Source: Ignavibacteriota bacterium (lineage in GTDB: Bacteria > Bacteroidota > Ignavibacteria > UBA10030). Taken from it: a DNA stretch of 56,257 bases. Below the pieces are notes generated by a model. That model was not told the origin of the DNA, did no database searches, and saw nothing but the letters and a program-made list of their open reading frames with translations. This document shows positions 8,582-17,036 of the stretch, piece by piece. The stretch's first letter is position 1; every line of letters starts with the position of its first letter. The stretch lies in the NCBI GenBank assembly GCA_022616555.1, contig JAKEEG010000038.1, positions 1 through 56,257 of the forward strand. Reading direction: 5' to 3'. The translations under genes and the position numbers were made by a program.

Positions 8582-10686
8582 AACATACTACAATACACGT
8601 ATTACTAACCATTGGATTATCCGTGAGTGTATTTTCAGCTCAACAGGTAACAGCTCCTCCTATGGGTGTGCCACCGATAGACGTCACGGCGTTACAGCTC
8701 GAACGGCTATCGACCCTTGCGCCTCTCCCAGAGCTTTCGGGGCTTGGGGCTGAGCTTGCTGGTTTGGGCGGCAGCCTGAGCGCTCTCCGATCAGCTGATT
8801 TGACGCGATTGGAAACGCACGCCGCGTTAGCAACCACGCTCAGCAGTCTACACGCACCGGGGTTCGAGCTCTTCGTTAACTTTCCCGAGCTTCCCGGCTT
8901 TTGGTTGGCAGATGGCGATTCGCCCCAACAGGACCCCGGTTATCAAACGTACAAAGACGGCTATAACCTGGTTTTGCAGGAAAAATGGGTCGATGCGCGC
9001 AAGAAGCTGGCAGAAGTAGCATCCAAGTTTCCCAAGAGTCGGTACGTGGATGACGCGCACTATTGGATCGCCTATTCGTGGATGAGTGAGCAACCGAAGA
9101 AAGCCGCGCAGTTGTACCGGGAATTTTTCAAAAAATATCCGAATAGCAATTATTTCGACGACGCCGTCGCCGACCTTGGCCGCCTGGAAGGCAACGCAGC
9201 AGCCGATAGTGTGCGCACGGCAAAAGCCGAATATGAAGCACAGTTGCTCAAGGAACGTATTCGTCAAATGGAACCGCCTGCCCCTGTCGCTGCTGTCACT
9301 CCGCCAGGAGTTGTTGTTTCGCCGAGTCCAAGTGCTACTGCGACGCCATCTCCGCCAAGAAATCATGACGACGATCCGGAATTGCGTATCAAGAAAGACG
9401 TGATTGAAGCTCTGGGCAGGAATCCGAACGAGAGCGCGTTCAAAACACTCAGTGATATCGCTCTCGATCCGAAGCAACCTCACGAACTTCGTGAGAGCGC
9501 AATGTACGCTTTACACCGTTTTGATCGCGAGAAAGTGCTAGGCTTATACGTACAGTTAGCGCAAAACGACCCCGATATGAAAGTACGTGAGCATGCAGTT
9601 TATGAGATAGGTCGGCTTGCTCGTAATAACGACGCAAACGCACTGAAACTGTTGCAGCAGTACGTTCTTGATGGAAAACAGCCGCGCAAGGTTCGCGAGT
9701 CTGCCATGCATGGCTTAAGGGAGGTGCGTGGCGCTGATGCATTAAACATCCTTCTTCAGGTTGCAAAAAATGACGCAGACCAGAATATGAGGCAATCAGC
9801 ACTCTATTATATCGGTCAGTATGCGCGGAAAAACGATGAACAGGCACTAAAGGTATTACGCGACTATGCGCTCGATCGCACGCAGCAAAAGGAAGTTCGG
9901 GAAACGGCTTTGCACTCCTTGAAAGAAATCAAAAACGCAGATGCCCTTGCGGTCTATCTCGAGATTGCCAAGAACGACCCGGATGATAAGCTCCGCCAGA
10001 CGGCATTATATTACATCGGTCAATTTGCCCGCTCGAACGATGAAAAAGCGTATCAAATACTGAAGGAATATGCACTTGACCGGAAGCAAGACGCCGAGCT
10101 CCGCGAAACCGCTCTGCACTCGCTGCGTGAGCTTCGCCGCACGGATGTATTGCCAATTCTTGTGGATGTCGCCAAGAACGACCCCTCCGAGAAAATTCGT
10201 TCCAGCGCCATTTACCAAATAGGGCAGATGCGCAAGTACGATTCGAATGTAAGCAAAGTATTGACAGAGCTGGCACGCGACCACAATCAACCGCGCGAAA
10301 TTCGCAAAACCGCCATCTATTCATTACGCGAATTTACGGATTTTGATGTGCACAGTTTTTATATCGACCTTGCCAAGAACGACCCTGACAGAGAAATCCA
10401 ACAAACGGCAATTTATTATCTCGCGCAAAATAAAAAAGATAAATCAGCCGCCATCGATCTGTTAGTGAAGCTGTTTGACGAGCTCCCAGCCGACCGCACC
10501 GAAGCGCAGGAAACGTGTATCTATGGCGTTGCGAACATAGGCGGTGAGAAGGCGGTTGATTTCCTCATCAAGGTTGCCAAGACTCATAAGGACTATGAAA
10601 TGCGTCAAAAAGCAGTCTATTATCTCGGCAATATCGGCGGCGAAAAAGCGCGCTCCGCGTTGATGGAGATTTTGCAGGGAAAATAA
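8578..10686 (+). CDS. Exported HEAT-repeat protein with TPR domain (ECF module 1 cargo)
   Basis: A 702-residue secreted or periplasmic protein. Order of parts: signal peptide (1-22), a Leu/Pro-rich region, a YbgF-type TPR section at about 120-205 (FPKSRYVDDAHYWIAYSW and YPNSNYFDDAVADLG), a Pro/Ser-rich linker near 225-265, then HEAT repeats to the end. Consecutive repeats such as LRETALHSLREL and LRQTALYYIGQFAR are nearly identical, pointing to recent internal duplication. HEAT arrays bind proteins; no catalytic motif is seen. It overlaps the anti-sigma gene, so it is likely a regulon member or a partner in signal sensing. Confidence 0.88.
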   Translation: MKHTTIHVLLTIGLSVSVFSAQQVTAPPMGVPPIDVTALQLERLSTLAPLPELSGLGAELAGLGGSLSALRSADLTRLETHAALATTLSSLHAPGFELFVNFPELPGFWLADGDSPQQDPGYQTYKDGYNLVLQEKWVDARKKLAEVASKFPKSRYVDDAHYWIAYSWMSEQPKKAAQLYREFFKKYPNSNYFDDAVADLGRLEGNAAADSVRTAKAEYEAQLLKERIRQMEPPAPVAAVTPPGVVVSPSPSATATPSPPRNHDDDPELRIKKDVIEALGRNPNESAFKTLSDIALDPKQPHELRESAMYALHRFDREKVLGLYVQLAQNDPDMKVREHAVYEIGRLARNNDANALKLLQQYVLDGKQPRKVRESAMHGLREVRGADALNILLQVAKNDADQNMRQSALYYIGQYARKNDEQALKVLRDYALDRTQQKEVRETALHSLKEIKNADALAVYLEIAKNDPDDKLRQTALYYIGQFARSNDEKAYQILKEYALDRKQDAELRETALHSLRELRRTDVLPILVDVAKNDPSEKIRSSAIYQIGQMRKYDSNVSKVLTELARDHNQPREIRKTAIYSLREFTDFDVHSFYIDLAKNDPDREIQQTAIYYLAQNKKDKSAAIDLLVKLFDELPADRTEAQETCIYGVANIGGEKAVDFLIKVAKTHKDYEMRQKAVYYLGNIGGEKARSALMEILQGK

Positions 10687-10710
10687 TAGTAGTCGATTGC
10701 CGAGTGGCAT

Positions 10711-10738
10711 GTAGGGGCGTTCAATTGAACGCCCCCTA
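10711..10738. repeat. GTAGGGGC-type palindrome, copy A
   Basis: A perfect 22-base palindrome (10714-10735) with arms GTAGGGGC and GCCCCTA around the core GTTCAATTGAAC. It shares its arms, but not its core, with the palindrome at 29260-29287. Confidence 0.8.
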
Positions 10739-10740
10739 AA

Positions 10741-10779
10741 GCAAAACCTGCGAGGTAACCTAAACCTCGCAGGTTTTGC
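10741..10779 (+). terminator. Terminator after the HEAT protein
   Basis: A perfect 16-bp stem (10741-10756 with 10764-10779) that ends in TTTTGC and a T-rich stretch. A close relative of the same hairpin is at 12512-12546, so it is also a dispersed sequence. Confidence 0.8.
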
Positions 10780-10790
10780 TTTATCTCATT

Positions 10791-10810
10791 CCCCAAGCTC
10801 TGCTTGGGAA
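10791..10810. repeat. Short palindrome CCCAAGC...GCTTGGG
   Basis: A 7-bp stem with a 3-base loop. It lies within the regulatory block before the serine hydrolase and is absent from the matching block before the second ECF operon, so it looks like an insertion. Confidence 0.6.
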
Positions 10811-10852
10811 CGGGGGTTTCTATCCTTCCTCATTTTTTCATTACTTTTCTGC

Positions 10853-10881
10853 AGCGTTTTGCCCTTCTCTCGCATCATACA
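10853..10881 (+). promoter_or_regulatory. ECF-type promoter, copy 1 (serine hydrolase)
   Basis: AGCGTTTT (10853-10860) and GCATCATACA (10872-10881) with starts 19 bases apart. The block at 12596-12624 is the same with the same spacing, differing at only a few positions in between. The G/C-rich -35 and CATCATAC -10 do not resemble the TATATT promoters elsewhere in the window, so an ECF sigma factor is the natural reader. Confidence 0.7.
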
Positions 10882-10922
10882 ATGAGTCCAGCTAGTCGTT
10901 CTCACTTAAAAAGGAGATCTGA

Positions 10923-12467
10923 ATGATGCCTATGCGTACTGCTATCCCGCAACCAATTTCGAAACAGAAAATCGCAGTCACAGCGATCGCATTCATGATA
11001 CTTAGCTCAGCAGTATACAGCCAGTCTGCGCCGGAGGGCAATTGGAGCGCGGATGTGGCTGCTTTCGCAAAGAGTATTGTGGAGAAAGAGCTTGCTCCCG
11101 GTATGGGCATCGCTATCGCTCGCGGCGATCGGGTTGTATATACAGCAGGGTTTGGAGCAGCAGATCTTCAATCTGGTCGGTCTGTAGATAAGACCACGAT
11201 GTTTTACATCGCCTCAAGCACAAAATCCCTTACCGCGCTCGCCGCGGTATTAGCTGCTTCACGCGGTGAACTGGACTTGCAAGCGCCGATCAGCCGCTAC
11301 CTGCCAAACTTGAAACTCAAACCGCCCTTATCCGCTGATTCGATAACAGTGGAAAACCTTATAACGCTCACGCATGGAATAATGGACGGCGGTCCTGTTG
11401 TTATTCGTACAGCATATACCGGTGAATTCACAAACAGCCAATTGTTGGAATTACTGGCTGGGTATCCACCATCAAAAAACGGGCGCGAGTTCGTGTATGG
11501 AAATCTCGGCTACAACATCCTCGGACTTGTTCTGGAGACTAAGTTCGGTACGAGCTGGAAAGAGATCGTAGAAAAAGAAGTGTTACAGCCTTTGGGAATG
11601 AACGAAACGAGCGCGTACGTCTCGCGTCTCGACGCATCAGAAATAGCTCAGCCGCATACGACAACAGAAGAAGGTTTCCGTCGTGTACCACTGGGCAAAG
11701 CTGATGCGAATATGCACGCTGCCGGGGGGCACTTCGCTACCGCACAAGACCTTGCCCGGTACCTCGCCGCGCACCAGAGCAACGGTATGTTAAACGGGAA
11801 ACAGGTCTTCAAAAATACACCACTGCTCTCGACGCATCTCCTTCATACCTCGCAAGACCGGCAGTTCGGACCCTTTAAGCGTTTTGGATGGGGATATGGT
11901 TGGGATCTTGGGCTGTATGGAGCCGATACGCTCATCCATCGCTTTGGCTCGTTCGTTGGCTATCGTTCGCACATGTCATTTATGCCTTCTCATCAATTGG
12001 GAGTGGTGGTATTGGTCAACGGGGACGGTCCCGCATCGTTTGCAGCCGACCTGATGGCGACATACATTTATGACCGACTTCGTAACACGCAGGGTGTGGA
12101 TACGAGTTATGCTTTGCAACTGGAAGCCCTCGTCAATCGCACTACGCAATTCCGCGGTCAATTCGCGGCGCAACTGGCTGAACGCCAAAAGCGCCACGCG
12201 CCCATGCCGCACCCGTTATCGAATTACGAAGGCACGTACGAAAATAAAAACTACGGCCGCCTGATCTGGCGCGTGGTAGGGGATGCGCTAGAAGTACAGG
12301 CCGGAGCCGCGCGTAGCACGGCAGAGGTCTACGACGCGACAAAAAATCAACTAAGGGTTGAACTTACCGGCGGCGGCAGTGTGGTTGAGTTTCGGTTTCC
12401 GCAAGCTGGCGGACCTGCCGATACAGTGCGATACATGGGGGAGGTGTTCGAACGCGTGCCTCGCTAA
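10923..12467 (+). CDS. Exported serine hydrolase of the beta-lactamase / penicillin-binding family
   Basis: A 514-residue family S12 (class C beta-lactamase fold) hydrolase. The N-terminal hydrophobic segment (residues 17-33) is a signal peptide. The SxxK motif SSTK is at 98-101, with Ser98 the likely nucleophile and Lys101 the base. The Tyr motif is seen as VYGNLGYNILG, and HAAGG is the expected third motif region. A C-terminal beta domain (about 425-514) resembles the DUF3471-type addition found in esterase and D-aminopeptidase relatives. The start ATG has AAGGAGAT just upstream. Substrate unknown: it could be a peptide, an ester or peptidoglycan. Its promoter matches that of the ECF module 2 operon. 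Confidence 0.9.
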   Translation: MMPMRTAIPQPISKQKIAVTAIAFMILSSAVYSQSAPEGNWSADVAAFAKSIVEKELAPGMGIAIARGDRVVYTAGFGAADLQSGRSVDKTTMFYIASSTKSLTALAAVLAASRGELDLQAPISRYLPNLKLKPPLSADSITVENLITLTHGIMDGGPVVIRTAYTGEFTNSQLLELLAGYPPSKNGREFVYGNLGYNILGLVLETKFGTSWKEIVEKEVLQPLGMNETSAYVSRLDASEIAQPHTTTEEGFRRVPLGKADANMHAAGGHFATAQDLARYLAAHQSNGMLNGKQVFKNTPLLSTHLLHTSQDRQFGPFKRFGWGYGWDLGLYGADTLIHRFGSFVGYRSHMSFMPSHQLGVVVLVNGDGPASFAADLMATYIYDRLRNTQGVDTSYALQLEALVNRTTQFRGQFAAQLAERQKRHAPMPHPLSNYEGTYENKNYGRLIWRVVGDALEVQAGAARSTAEVYDATKNQLRVELTGGGSVVEFRFPQAGGPADTVRYMGEVFERVPR

Positions 12468-12511
12468 GAGGCAGGGTCGGAAAGCAATAAAATGCGGTTT
12501 CTCATCATTAT

Positions 12512-12546
12512 AAAACCTGCGAGGCTGTCTTAACCTCGTAGGTTTT
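12512..12546 (+). terminator. Terminator after the serine hydrolase
   Basis: A 13-bp stem with one G-T pair (12512-12524 with 12534-12546), followed by TTTTGTTATT. It is related in sequence to the hairpin at 10741. Confidence 0.75.
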
Positions 12547-12595
12547 GTTATTCTTCAGGCTTTTTTCCTCTTCATTTTTCCCTTACTTTCAGTGT

Positions 12596-12624
12596 AGCGT
12601 TTTACCCCTCACACGCATCATACA
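12596..12624 (+). promoter_or_regulatory. ECF-type promoter, copy 2 (ECF module 2)
   Basis: AGCGTTTT (12596-12603) and GCATCATACA (12615-12624), with the same order and spacing as at 10853. It lies 22 bases before the sigma factor's ATG, which is compatible with autoregulation. Confidence 0.7.
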
Positions 12625-12646
12625 TTTGAACCGGCAACCGGAGAAC

Positions 12647-13177
12647 ATGCACGAAGAAACGGAACTGCTTCAACAAGCAAAGAGCGGCAGCCACGCGGCA
12701 TTTCGCGTGCTGTACGACGGGCACGTCGTTTCGCTCTTCCGTTTCCTGAAACAGTTCTCTTCTGATCGCGACGAAGTGCAGGACTGGGTGCAACGGGCGT
12801 TTATTAAAGCCTACGAGAAATTGGAGTCGTTTGACGGACGCTCCCGGTTTTCATCCTGGCTCTTTCGCATCGGGATTAACGAAATGAAAATGGACCGTCG
12901 CCGCGAAATGACTATCCCGATGGTTTCATCGGAGAATGACGAAGAAGCCGTCATGCAAAGCACAGATGATTTTCATTGGAAAGAAGTCATGGGCACATGG
13001 CTGTACGAACTGGAGACCATCAAACGGATGGTGTTCATGCTCTACGAAGTGGAGGGGTATTCCCACGCCGAGATTGCTGCAATGCTGAATATTGGCGAGA
13101 GCACCTCGCGTTCGATACTCTCCCGCACGAAACGTTGGCTTAGAGACAAATGGCATACTGAGGAGACAAGTATATGA
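12647..13177 (+). CDS. ECF RNA polymerase sigma factor (module 2)
   Basis: A 176-residue sigma factor. Region 2 contains RFLKQFSSDRDEVQDWVQRAFIKAYEKLESFDGRSRFSSWLFRI, and region 4 contains MVFMLYEVEGYSHAEIAAMLNIGESTSRSILSRTKRWL. The ATG at 12647 fits the start of the sigma domain and has CGGAGA upstream; a longer reading adds an unlikely Phe-rich leader. It overlaps the next gene by 4 bases. The promoter block upstream matches the one before the serine hydrolase, so both are probably its targets. Its sequence is clearly different from the module 1 sigma factor. Confidence 0.94.
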   Translation: MHEETELLQQAKSGSHAAFRVLYDGHVVSLFRFLKQFSSDRDEVQDWVQRAFIKAYEKLESFDGRSRFSSWLFRIGINEMKMDRRREMTIPMVSSENDEEAVMQSTDDFHWKEVMGTWLYELETIKRMVFMLYEVEGYSHAEIAAMLNIGESTSRSILSRTKRWLRDKWHTEETSI

Positions 13178-13683
13178 TCGACCCAAAAGACATGTATCAC
13201 GATGACGACCAGCCCACAAGGGCAGAGCGGAAAATGATGTGGCGCAACATCGAGAAGGGCATTGCTCCCGCGAGAGCACCGATATTTTTCATCCATGACT
13301 TGCGCAGTTTCGCTTACGGTCTCGCTGCCGCATTTGTGATATACTTTGCCGCGTTTGGGGCGTGGCAGGCGGTGAAGCAGCAAATGGAAAGCGATTTGCC
13401 AGCCGAAATTAAAGTGGATATCGCCTATCGCTCTGCCATCGATGCGCTCGAGGGAGTTATTCCCGTCACCCAGCCGAATCAACAAAACACGCCTCAGGGC
13501 ACGGGCATCCTCACCGCTCGCCAGGAACAATTGCAATTGCTGGATACGGCGATTGCGAACCTGAGGAAAGAGACGGGTGCTAACGACGTCTCTCCAATAT
13601 TTAGGGCGCGGTTACGACAGCTCTATACGTTAAAGTTACAAGTGCTGCAACAAATGATAGAACATGGAGAAATAGAATTATGA
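13174..13683 (+). CDS. Putative anti-sigma factor, membrane protein
   Basis: A 169-residue protein with a short cytosolic N-terminus (about 45 residues), one membrane helix (SFAYGLAAAFVIYFAAFGAW) and a periplasmic helical tail. It has no His-Cys zinc motif, unlike the module 1 anti-sigma. The role is inferred from position: it overlaps the ECF gene before it and the DUF4097 gene after it, each by 4 bases. This is how anti-sigma genes are usually placed. Confidence 0.7.
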   Translation: MIDPKDMYHDDDQPTRAERKMMWRNIEKGIAPARAPIFFIHDLRSFAYGLAAAFVIYFAAFGAWQAVKQQMESDLPAEIKVDIAYRSAIDALEGVIPVTQPNQQNTPQGTGILTARQEQLQLLDTAIANLRKETGANDVSPIFRARLRQLYTLKLQVLQQMIEHGEIEL

Positions 13684-15359
13684 ACGCATTTTTGGGAATA
13701 GTGCTTTCCGCAACAACGATGTTTCTGAGTTTTGATGGTAGCAAGAGGTCGCGCGACATCGAACAGCGCGTGAATGTCGATCCATCACAACGCGTCGAGA
13801 TCAAGGGCTTCCCGGGTTCCAAAATTAATTTTTCTTCTTGGGATAGCAGTACCATTTACATCAAACTAAACCTGCGTATCGAATCATCCAGTCAGGAGTA
13901 CGAAGAGCGCTGGATCGACGGCGTGCGGATTTCCGAACGCCGCACTTCGTCCGGTGTAATTTTGACATTTGAGGAGCCGGATATTCGCGGAAATTCCGGC
14001 GATAGTTTTTGGAGCAGGTTGTTTGGCACGAGGTACGTGTCGAGAGAGATATCCGGTGATATTATCCTGCCGCGCTCTAATCCGGCGAAAGTGGATATGC
14101 CGTATGCCACCGTCGTACTGGAAAATATGAAAGGGGAATTGGAGTTTAAAGGCGAAAGCAATACGCTCACTTTACGAAACTGTGCGGCTCTTGAAGTCAT
14201 CGACAACGATTACGGCAAGACAACTATTGAAAACTCCGGTGGCAACCTTCGTTTGAAGAGCGAAAGCGGAAGTCTGAACATTAGGGACTTCAATGGCACG
14301 GTCCAGGCGAATATCAAGTACACCAATGGCACTTTCCAACGTATCAATAAAGCGGTGTCTGTGGATTCGGAGAGCGGGACGCTGAAATTTGAAAACATTG
14401 GCGGTGACTTGTCGGTGAATTCCAATTATTCAAATCTAACCCTCACGGATATTGCAGGATTTGTAGATGTTCGGGACGAAGGTGGCACCATTCGAGTCAA
14501 AACTGCGAAGGGAGCAGCGATAGACGGAAAGTACTCGAACATCGACGTATCGGATATAAGCGGTGAGCCGAGAACTGTCGCGGGGGGCAAGGGCGTGGGT
14601 GTCGCGGTTTCGGTAACTTCCGAAGGCGGCACGCACAAATTTGAGAATATCGGCGGCAGCCTCTCAGTGCAATCTAAGTATTCCAATATCTCAGCCCTCA
14701 ATGTAAATGGGTTTGTTGATGTGCTGACCGAAAGCGGCACCGTGCGAGTAAAAACGGCAAAAGGAGTAAAGGTCGATGGGAAATACACAAAAGTGGAAAT
14801 CTCGGACATTTCGGGAGTACTGCTGAAGTCTCACCCGATATTATCAAACAAGAAGGACATTGTGCTGATAAACGAGTCGGGCAACATCACCCTCGAAAAC
14901 GCCGTCGGCAATGTGAATATCGATGACAGATATGCCACGATCAAACTCAAAAACATTCGCGGAAACATCGATCTCGTCACAGAGAGTGGTAGTGTATCGG
15001 CTGAAAAGATTGCGGGAAATTGGAATTCTCGCGCACCCTATACCCGCGTAACATTGAAAGACTTGTCCGCACAGAAAGTGGTCATGGATAACTCTGGCAG
15101 CAATGTTGACATCGAATTGAGCACCATCCCGAATGTTATCGACATCAAAAATCAATACGGCGGCGTGGATGTCCTGATGCCGAAGGGGTTCAGCGGGAGC
15201 GTGATACTTGAAGCGACGTACGCTAACGTGGAGTCCGACCTGCCCATTCGCATCAAATCGCTCGGCGGCGGAGCCTACGGTACCGGAACGGTTGGCAGCG
15301 GCACAGGAAAGATCTCCATCGAAACCGAATCCGGCAATATCAGACTCTTCCAGCGGTGA
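13680..15359 (+). CDS. Exported DUF4097-type beta-helix protein
   Basis: A 559-residue protein with a short signal-like N-terminus (MNAFLGIVLSATTMFLSF). The rest is a run of short beta-strands rich in G, N, S and T, as in DUF4097, a predicted right-handed beta-helix or adhesin-like fold. Repeats such as SGTLKFENIGGDLSVNSNYS and GTHKFENIGGSLSVQSKYS show internal duplication of about 100 residues in the middle. No catalytic residues are apparent. It is the third gene of ECF module 2 and would sit in the periplasm or on the outer membrane. DUF4097 genes often lie next to sigma/anti-sigma pairs. Confidence 0.82.
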   Translation: MNAFLGIVLSATTMFLSFDGSKRSRDIEQRVNVDPSQRVEIKGFPGSKINFSSWDSSTIYIKLNLRIESSSQEYEERWIDGVRISERRTSSGVILTFEEPDIRGNSGDSFWSRLFGTRYVSREISGDIILPRSNPAKVDMPYATVVLENMKGELEFKGESNTLTLRNCAALEVIDNDYGKTTIENSGGNLRLKSESGSLNIRDFNGTVQANIKYTNGTFQRINKAVSVDSESGTLKFENIGGDLSVNSNYSNLTLTDIAGFVDVRDEGGTIRVKTAKGAAIDGKYSNIDVSDISGEPRTVAGGKGVGVAVSVTSEGGTHKFENIGGSLSVQSKYSNISALNVNGFVDVLTESGTVRVKTAKGVKVDGKYTKVEISDISGVLLKSHPILSNKKDIVLINESGNITLENAVGNVNIDDRYATIKLKNIRGNIDLVTESGSVSAEKIAGNWNSRAPYTRVTLKDLSAQKVVMDNSGSNVDIELSTIPNVIDIKNQYGGVDVLMPKGFSGSVILEATYANVESDLPIRIKSLGGGAYGTGTVGSGTGKISIETESGNIRLFQR

Positions 15360-15381
15360 AAAAGCAATGCATGTGGTAACA

Positions 15382-15435
15382 GCAACCTTTAGGTTGCGTA
15401 GCGCTTGCAAATACGCAGGCTGAAGCCTTCGGCTA
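15382..15435. repeat. Short paired palindromes
   Basis: GCAACCT-tt-AGGTTGC (15382-15397) and a second imperfect element around GCAGGCTGAAGCCTTC. Such 'gcaggctgaagcctgcggctacc' sequences are known as dispersed intergenic elements, and this copy looks like one of them. Confidence 0.55.
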
Positions 15436-15461
15436 CCAGAAGTTTATTGAACAATTGTTGT

Positions 15462-15479
15462 CAACCAACCGGTTGTTTG
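15462..15479. promoter_or_regulatory. Possible operator with dyad symmetry
   Basis: CAACCAACCGGTTGTTTG is nearly self-complementary around AACCGGTT and lies about 55-70 bases before the next gene. It could bind a dimeric regulator, but this is speculative. Confidence 0.3.
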
Positions 15480-15532
15480 GTTTGTCAAAATCAAAACACA
15501 AAGCCCACCAAGTTTTTGAACTGGGACAAACC

Positions 15533-16642
15533 ATGCTCCGAAGAATTTTTTGGCTCGAAGTTGTGCTTGTTATACTAGCGTCCGAAAATTACGCACAAGA
15601 AGTCATCCGAATCCCCTCCGCCAGCCCCCTCATCCAAGTGAGTTTGGCAGAGCGATGGAAGTGGGCTCAAGACGAAGCCCGAACCCGTAAACTCCAGCAC
15701 GGCTATTGGGTTGGCTTCAGCATCGTTCGTCTCATGAATGAAAACTCGTTTTACGGAAGCCACTTTTCCGATTCGCGCGGACTGAAGACGCTGGAAGAAA
15801 TTCTCTACGGCACCGCGTACCAATCCCATAAACGCGAACATGATTATTGGGACGACCCTTCCTTCCGTTATCAGAAAGTTCAAAAAGACATCGCCGTTCT
15901 TTTTCGCTTCCAGCCACATGTGACATCTGGCGGCAAACCAGAAAAAGTTGCCGCAAGCAATATCGGCTTGTCATTTGACCAGATGGACCTTCCAATAGTC
16001 TGGCTTGGCGGCGCAAAGAATGAACAGAGTATTGAGTTGCTTGTCGAACAATACAAAGCAAGCACTTCCATTGACGTGAAAAGCACTATACTTGGGATAG
16101 TAAGCTGGCATGAGCAATCGCAGAAAGCATACGGCTTGTTACGAAGTGTCCTATCAGGTAATGAAGCGGAGCAGCTGCGAAAAAAAGCCGCTCTGCAGTT
16201 AGGGGAGTTTGAAGACGCTGAGACATTGGAGTTGCTCGAAGAAACCGCTGAAACAGACCGCTCAGCCGAAGTAGCCGAACGCGCCGTGCTCGGCATAGCC
16301 CGGATGGATGGTGAAGCTGCCGTCGATGCGTTGATTAGGCTCGCAAAAAGTGCAAAGCGCGATGGGGTGCGAAAGAAAGCGGTGCATAGTTTAACCCGCT
16401 ATGCTTCGGATAAGATCATCCCAACGTTGCAGGATATAGTAATAAACGATAAAGACCTCGAACTCCAAAAGCAAGCGGTCTATGCGTTATCGAGAATGAA
16501 GCGGGAAGATTATATTCCTCAGCTGATTAATATAGCGAAAACTCATCCTCTTGCAGAGATTCGCAAGCACGCGATTCACATGTTAGGACAAAGCAAAGAC
16601 CAGCGTGCTCTCGACGCTCTGATTGATCTCGTGAAGCAGTAA
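15533..16642 (+). CDS. Exported HEAT-repeat protein
   Basis: A 369-residue protein. The ATG at 15533 is chosen because it starts a proper signal peptide (LRRIFWLEVVLVILASENYAQE); an upstream in-frame TTG at 15455 would bury it. The first ~115 residues after the leader have no recognised domain and are rich in aromatic and charged residues. The C-terminal ~200 residues are HEAT repeats (RKKAVHSLTRYASDKIIPTLQ, LQKQAVYALSRMK, IRKHAIHMLGQSKD). The repeats resemble those of the 702-residue HEAT protein of ECF module 1. It follows the DUF4097 gene after 173 bases, so it may be read from that operon or from its own promoter. Confidence 0.82.
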   Translation: MLRRIFWLEVVLVILASENYAQEVIRIPSASPLIQVSLAERWKWAQDEARTRKLQHGYWVGFSIVRLMNENSFYGSHFSDSRGLKTLEEILYGTAYQSHKREHDYWDDPSFRYQKVQKDIAVLFRFQPHVTSGGKPEKVAASNIGLSFDQMDLPIVWLGGAKNEQSIELLVEQYKASTSIDVKSTILGIVSWHEQSQKAYGLLRSVLSGNEAEQLRKKAALQLGEFEDAETLELLEETAETDRSAEVAERAVLGIARMDGEAAVDALIRLAKSAKRDGVRKKAVHSLTRYASDKIIPTLQDIVINDKDLELQKQAVYALSRMKREDYIPQLINIAKTHPLAEIRKHAIHMLGQSKDQRALDALIDLVKQ

Positions 16643-17036
16643 CGAGTACCCTTTCTATACAGAGTTTGTATTATGTCTCTATCCGCGAAAATCCGGCTTT
16701 ACTTCGCCTTTTCAGCGTCCTATTAATTCAATGTGGATCCAAGTCGTAAGGCTTGGTTCTCCTCTGACCCCTGAGTCATAATTTCTTGTGGTGGAAATCG
16801 GCTCAGGGGATTTTTTTATTAAGTTTGTCAACCGATTGATCCTATCGAGAGTCAAATCGGAGTAACACCCACCACACTGCGCGACGAAAAGTACATCGCG
16901 CGAACTTATCTATTGTCCTTTAAACTATACAACATAAATTCAATTGAGGTTGCAATACCAACCTTTTTAACGTGTGCGGAGTCTTATTACCATCAGCATC
17001 GACAATGCCAACCCCAGTGATATAAACGGAGAAACT
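16643..17036. other. Gap of 394 bases: terminator, otherwise no feature seen
   Basis: Apart from the hairpin at 16768-16818 I see no open frame with coding character and no palindrome family member here. The stretch before 17037 is AT-rich and probably holds the promoter of the DUF5916 gene, but no clear -35/-10 pair stands out. Confidence 0.5.
16768..16818 (+). terminator. Terminator after the HEAT gene
   Basis: CCCCTGAG (16768-16775) pairs with CTCAGGGG (16802-16809) and is followed by ATTTTTTTATT. The 26-base loop is long, so the structure is imperfect but of normal type. Confidence 0.65.
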
